NCBI GenBank assembly: GCA_022340585.1
Contig: JAJDNS010000139.1
Location: forward strand, 1 to 45,462
Source: Acidobacteriota bacterium
Lineage (GTDB): Bacteria; Acidobacteriota; Vicinamibacteria; Fen-336
DNA: 45,462 nt
Direction: 5' to 3'
Part shown: in pieces, positions 43,439-45,462 of the stretch
Position numbering within the stretch: position 1 is the stretch's first letter
Layout: every line of letters starts with the position of its first letter
The notes under the pieces: generated by a model
Told to the model about the DNA's origin: nothing
Seen by the model: only the letters and a program-made list of their open reading frames with translations
Databases searched by the model: none
Translations under genes and position numbers: made by a program

Positions 43439-43867
43439 CTACCGGTCCGCTGCCCTCCAGATCGCGGAGAGCGCGGCCGGGAGTTCCTGCAGCTTCCCAC
43501 TCGCGTCGAGCGAGACGACGTCCACGTCCGCCGTCGCGAGCGTCGTCGGGTCTCCCGCCCTCGTGGCCTCGTGGCGGAAGGTGACGCGGTAGCCCGACGT
43601 GCGCTCCACCCGCGTGCGGATCTCGAGCCGGTCACCGAGGCGGGCCGGCGTGCGGAAGCGGATCTTCATGTCGTAGACCACGAACCGGTGGCTCCCCTCG
43701 GCGATCTCGCGCATGGGGTAACCCGCGGCATCCAGGATCTCCGACCGGGCGCGCTCGAAGAACCGGAGGTAGTTGGCGTGGTAGACGAATCCCTGGGCGT
43801 CGGTGTCCTCGAGGTAGACGCGGACGGGAAGCACGTGCGGGGGCGGCTCGGGCATGCGGTAGATCAT
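43439..43867 (-). CDS. YbgC-type acyl-CoA thioesterase (4-hydroxybenzoyl-CoA thioesterase fold)
   Basis: This 142-residue hot-dog fold protein has the catalytic motif VYLEDTDAQGFVYHANYLRF and FERARSEILDAAG, characteristic of the YbgC/4HBT family that cleaves short or medium acyl-CoA. Tol-Pal genes, its usual neighbours, are absent. ATG 43865-43867 has GGAG eight bases upstream; an internal ATG at 43855 is an alternative. Confidence 0.9.
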   Translation of the reverse strand: MIYRMPEPPPHVLPVRVYLEDTDAQGFVYHANYLRFFERARSEILDAAGYPMREIAEGSHRFVVYDMKIRFRTPARLGDRLEIRTRVERTSGYRVTFRHEATRAGDPTTLATADVDVVSLDASGKLQELPAALSAIWRAADR

Positions 43868-43896
43868 AGACGCACTCCGCGTTCCCGAGAACCGAA

Positions 43897-43962
43897 CCGG
43901 CCTTTGCGGCCGGATGCCCTGGCCAGGGACACGATGCCGCCTGGGCGATCGTGTCCTTGGCA
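43897..43962 (+). repeat. Dispersed palindromic repeat, copy C (full)
   Basis: Hairpin one is CCGGCC (43897-43902) with GGCCGG (43908-43913). It is followed by ATGCCCTGG and hairpin two: CCAGGGACACGAT (43923-43935) pairing with ATCGTGTCCTTGG (43948-43960), 13 bp with one G-T. The architecture and much of the sequence equal copies A and B. It sits 30 bases from the YbgC start and 30 bases from the stop of the 94-residue gene. Confidence 0.85.
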
Positions 43963-43992
43963 GCGATGCCGGGAGCGATCGCTCCGAACGAC

Positions 43993-44277
43993 TCAGGCGG
44001 GCCCGTCGTCCTTCGGTCGGGGGGCGCTCCAGTCGACCGTCTCGCCCAGGCTCGCGAGGGCGGCCAGCCAGAACGCCGGGTAGGGCAGCGGCACCCGCCG
44101 GATCACGGCGAGGATCCTCTGCCGAAGGGAGGCATCCTCCGCGACGAGAGCGTAGAGCTCCTTCCACGCCGCGAGGTCTCCCCGGTCGAGGATCTGGGCG
44201 AGCACCTCGTCACTGCGCAGATCGAGTCGGCTTCGGTTCCATCCGACGACCGTCCTCTCGAGGGCGCTCGTGCTCAC
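43993..44277 (-). CDS. 94-residue protein coupled to a nucleotidyltransferase
   Basis: The product (ALERTVVGWNRSRLDLRSDE, then LAQILDRGDLAAWKELYALV, then VPLPYPAFWLAALASLGETV) is mostly helical and looks like a small conserved partner family often found with nucleotidyltransferase-fold genes. The GTG start overlaps the upstream gene's TGA by four bases (GTGA), so it is translated from the same mRNA. Function unknown; a role as antitoxin or substrate-selecting partner is possible. Confidence 0.75.
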   Translation of the reverse strand: MSTSALERTVVGWNRSRLDLRSDEVLAQILDRGDLAAWKELYALVAEDASLRQRILAVIRRVPLPYPAFWLAALASLGETVDWSAPRPKDDGPA

Positions 44278-44954
44278 GGGTCTCCTCCGCTCAGGAGACC
44301 GTGAGCCAGGACCGCCGCCCAATGCCGCCCCCGCTCCGTGAGGTGGGGCCAGTCGTTCCACGGCGGTACGAGGTCCTTGTAGGTCGCGAGGTCGACCTCG
44401 GCTCGATCGGAGGGGGTCGCAGCACCGAGCCGCTCCACGACCTCGACGAGGGGTGAGGCACCGCTCTCCTGAGCGTAGAGCGCGTCGAATGGCGCGAAAG
44501 CCTCGGTCGCCCCGGCCTCTCCGAGACGCTCGAGCAGGACCACCGTGTCGAGGTAGTCGCGAACCGTGTGGCGGGTGGCCAGCAGCCAGGCCTTGATCCG
44601 CGCCATCTCCCCGACCGTCGGCACCCTCAGGCCCTGGACGAGCTCGGTCTCCAGGGGCTTCGTCCTCCGAAGCTGGCGGATCCCGGTCATCACGCCATCC
44701 ATCTGGCCGAGGATGACGATGGGCCGTTGCACCCGCGAGGTCTGCCAGCCCGCGGCCGCCTCGAGCTCGTCCAGAACGTCGTCGAAGCGCGCACGGAGAT
44801 CCTCGAGCACGTGGTCGCCATCGAGACTCTTCCGATGTCCCGCGTGCAGCGCGGCGGCAGTGCCCCCCACGAGGACCGCCCCCGGCACGAGACCCTGGAG
44901 ATGCCGCTCTGCGGCGAGAAGGCGTTCCCATTCTGGCAGGTCGTCGACGGTCAC
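44274..44954 (-). CDS. Nucleotidyltransferase-fold protein (AbiEii/AbiGii-like)
   Basis: The 226-residue protein has GAVLVGGTAAALHAGHRKSLDGDHV near the N-terminus, matching the AbiEii nucleotidyltransferase pattern (GG, then HR-S-D-D), and a helical remainder (GEMARIKAWLLATRHTVRDYLDTVVLLERLG). Related proteins are toxins of type IV toxin-antitoxin modules or act on tRNA or RNA. The GTG start follows the -10 box TACAAT by six bases with no Shine-Dalgarno. It is coupled to the 94-residue gene downstream. Confidence 0.75.
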   Translation of the reverse strand: MTVDDLPEWERLLAAERHLQGLVPGAVLVGGTAAALHAGHRKSLDGDHVLEDLRARFDDVLDELEAAAGWQTSRVQRPIVILGQMDGVMTGIRQLRRTKPLETELVQGLRVPTVGEMARIKAWLLATRHTVRDYLDTVVLLERLGEAGATEAFAPFDALYAQESGASPLVEVVERLGAATPSDRAEVDLATYKDLVPPWNDWPHLTERGRHWAAVLAHGLLSGGDP

Positions 44955-44960
44955 ACGGGG

Positions 44961-44966
44961 ATTGTA
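44961..44966 (-). promoter_or_regulatory. -10 box of the nucleotidyltransferase module, leaderless type
   Basis: TACAAT on the minus strand ends six bases before the GTG start of the nucleotidyltransferase gene; no ribosome site is present. Confidence 0.4.
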
Positions 44967-45088
44967 GCCCTCGCGCGCGGGTGACGGGCGTCCCGCGAGC
45001 CGCCACGCTCCTCCAGACCTCCGCCGGATGTGACGGACGGCCTGGTGCCCGGCGTGGGTCTGGCCCGGGCAAGCGACCAGCTCCTGCC

Positions 45089-45454
45089 CTATCGAGTGAA
45101 GTGCGCGGTCAGCGCCACGTCCAGACGGCCCGGGAAGGCCGCCTCGATCTCCTCCAGGGAGCGGAGGCCGAAGACGAAGGCAAGGGCGATGGGGTCCGTG
45201 CGCCAGCCGACGTGGCCTTCGTAGAAGCCGTACCACTGTATGTAGTGGGGCTCCATCTCGCCGGTCTCCAGGGTCGTGAGCCTGTCGAGGAGGACGTTCC
45301 AGGCGCCGGCCGGAAGGCTCCCGTACCGCTTCCTCAGGAAGTCCTCCTCCCCCGCCGTGGGAGGGCGTCGGATCTTCATGTAGTACGCACCCCCGAGCCC
45401 GTCGTCGAAGATGGACTCCTGCCCCCCCTTGGTGTCGTGGGCCTCCACATCCAC
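45089..45454 (-). CDS. Unrecognised protein at the right edge
   Basis: The 121-residue reading has no domain I recognise. It contains FLRKRYGSLPAGAWNVLLDRL, YIQWYGFYEGHVGWRTDPIA and SLEEIEAAFPGRLDVALTAHF, suggesting a soluble alpha/beta protein. The frame stays open to the window end, so GTG at 45452-45454 may not be the true start; ATG at 45377-45379 (96 residues) is another option. Confidence 0.55.
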   Translation of the reverse strand: MDVEAHDTKGGQESIFDDGLGGAYYMKIRRPPTAGEEDFLRKRYGSLPAGAWNVLLDRLTTLETGEMEPHYIQWYGFYEGHVGWRTDPIALAFVFGLRSLEEIEAAFPGRLDVALTAHFTR

Positions 45455-45462
45455 GCGGCAAC

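Overview
This 45.5 kb window is gene-dense, very GC-rich bacterial chromosome. I see no rRNA, tRNA, phage, plasmid, insertion-sequence or CRISPR features. A TonB-dependent receptor, a DUF481 outer-membrane barrel, a lipoprotein and secreted enzymes with signal peptides indicate a Gram-negative, didermic, heterotrophic organism. The gene mix (carboxypeptidase-regulatory TonB receptor, PEGA protein, transporter/spermidine-synthase/TPR fusion, KamA-like radical SAM protein, GH51 and GH88 enzymes) would suit an Acidobacteriota-type soil or sediment bacterium. That placement is inference.

Layout. 1-7.9 kb: the 5' end of dnaK, a secreted aldose 1-epimerase, a class IV PLP enzyme, then a tightly packed minus-strand operon (YwaF-like membrane protein, NAD-epimerase, FAD oxidoreductase, queD, GH88 glucuronyl hydrolase, SDR) with GTGA overlaps at two junctions. 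7.9-18.5 kb: TonB receptor, lipoprotein, PEGA protein, hemE, DUF481 barrel, ettA, a small membrane protein, an acyl-lipid desaturase, tatA and a seven-bladed-propeller type protein with a coupled micro-ORF. 18.6-26.4 kb: MFS/spermidine-synthase/TPR fusion divergent from a NUDIX hydrolase, a PilZ protein, a ribose uptake and phosphorylation operon (rbsU-rbsK type) behind a near-consensus promoter, and an ECF sigma/anti-sigma pair. 26.6-33.1 kb: a KamA-like radical SAM enzyme; an operon of NCS1 permease, 60-residue membrane protein and ADP-ribosylglycohydrolase-fold enzyme; a divergent sugar porter. 33.1-45.5 kb: a diguanylate cyclase, DRG-type GTPase, dCMP deaminase, dodecin, TerB-like protein, secreted GH51 arabinofuranosidase, a truncated Cys/Met-metabolism PLP gene coupled to a phosphopantetheinyl transferase, an ACT-domain GlnE-like adenylyltransferase, a YbgC thioesterase, a two-gene nucleotidyltransferase module and an unrecognised protein at the right edge.

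Common themes are sugar capture (GH51, GH88, mutarotase, sugar porter, ribose uptake and ribokinase, nucleobase/nucleoside permease with a glycohydrolase) and housekeeping. The most unusual signals are: (1) a dispersed palindromic repeat family, two full copies and one half copy, all intergenic; (2) the permease/60-aa protein/ADP-ribosylglycohydrolase-like operon, whose enzyme has altered metal-site motifs; (3) a single-catalytic-domain GlnE-like enzyme with N-terminal ACT-like domains; (4) a coupled nucleotidyltransferase plus 94-residue protein next to a repeat copy; (5) several genes whose -10 box lies only 6-9 bases from the start codon, suggesting leaderless mRNAs.
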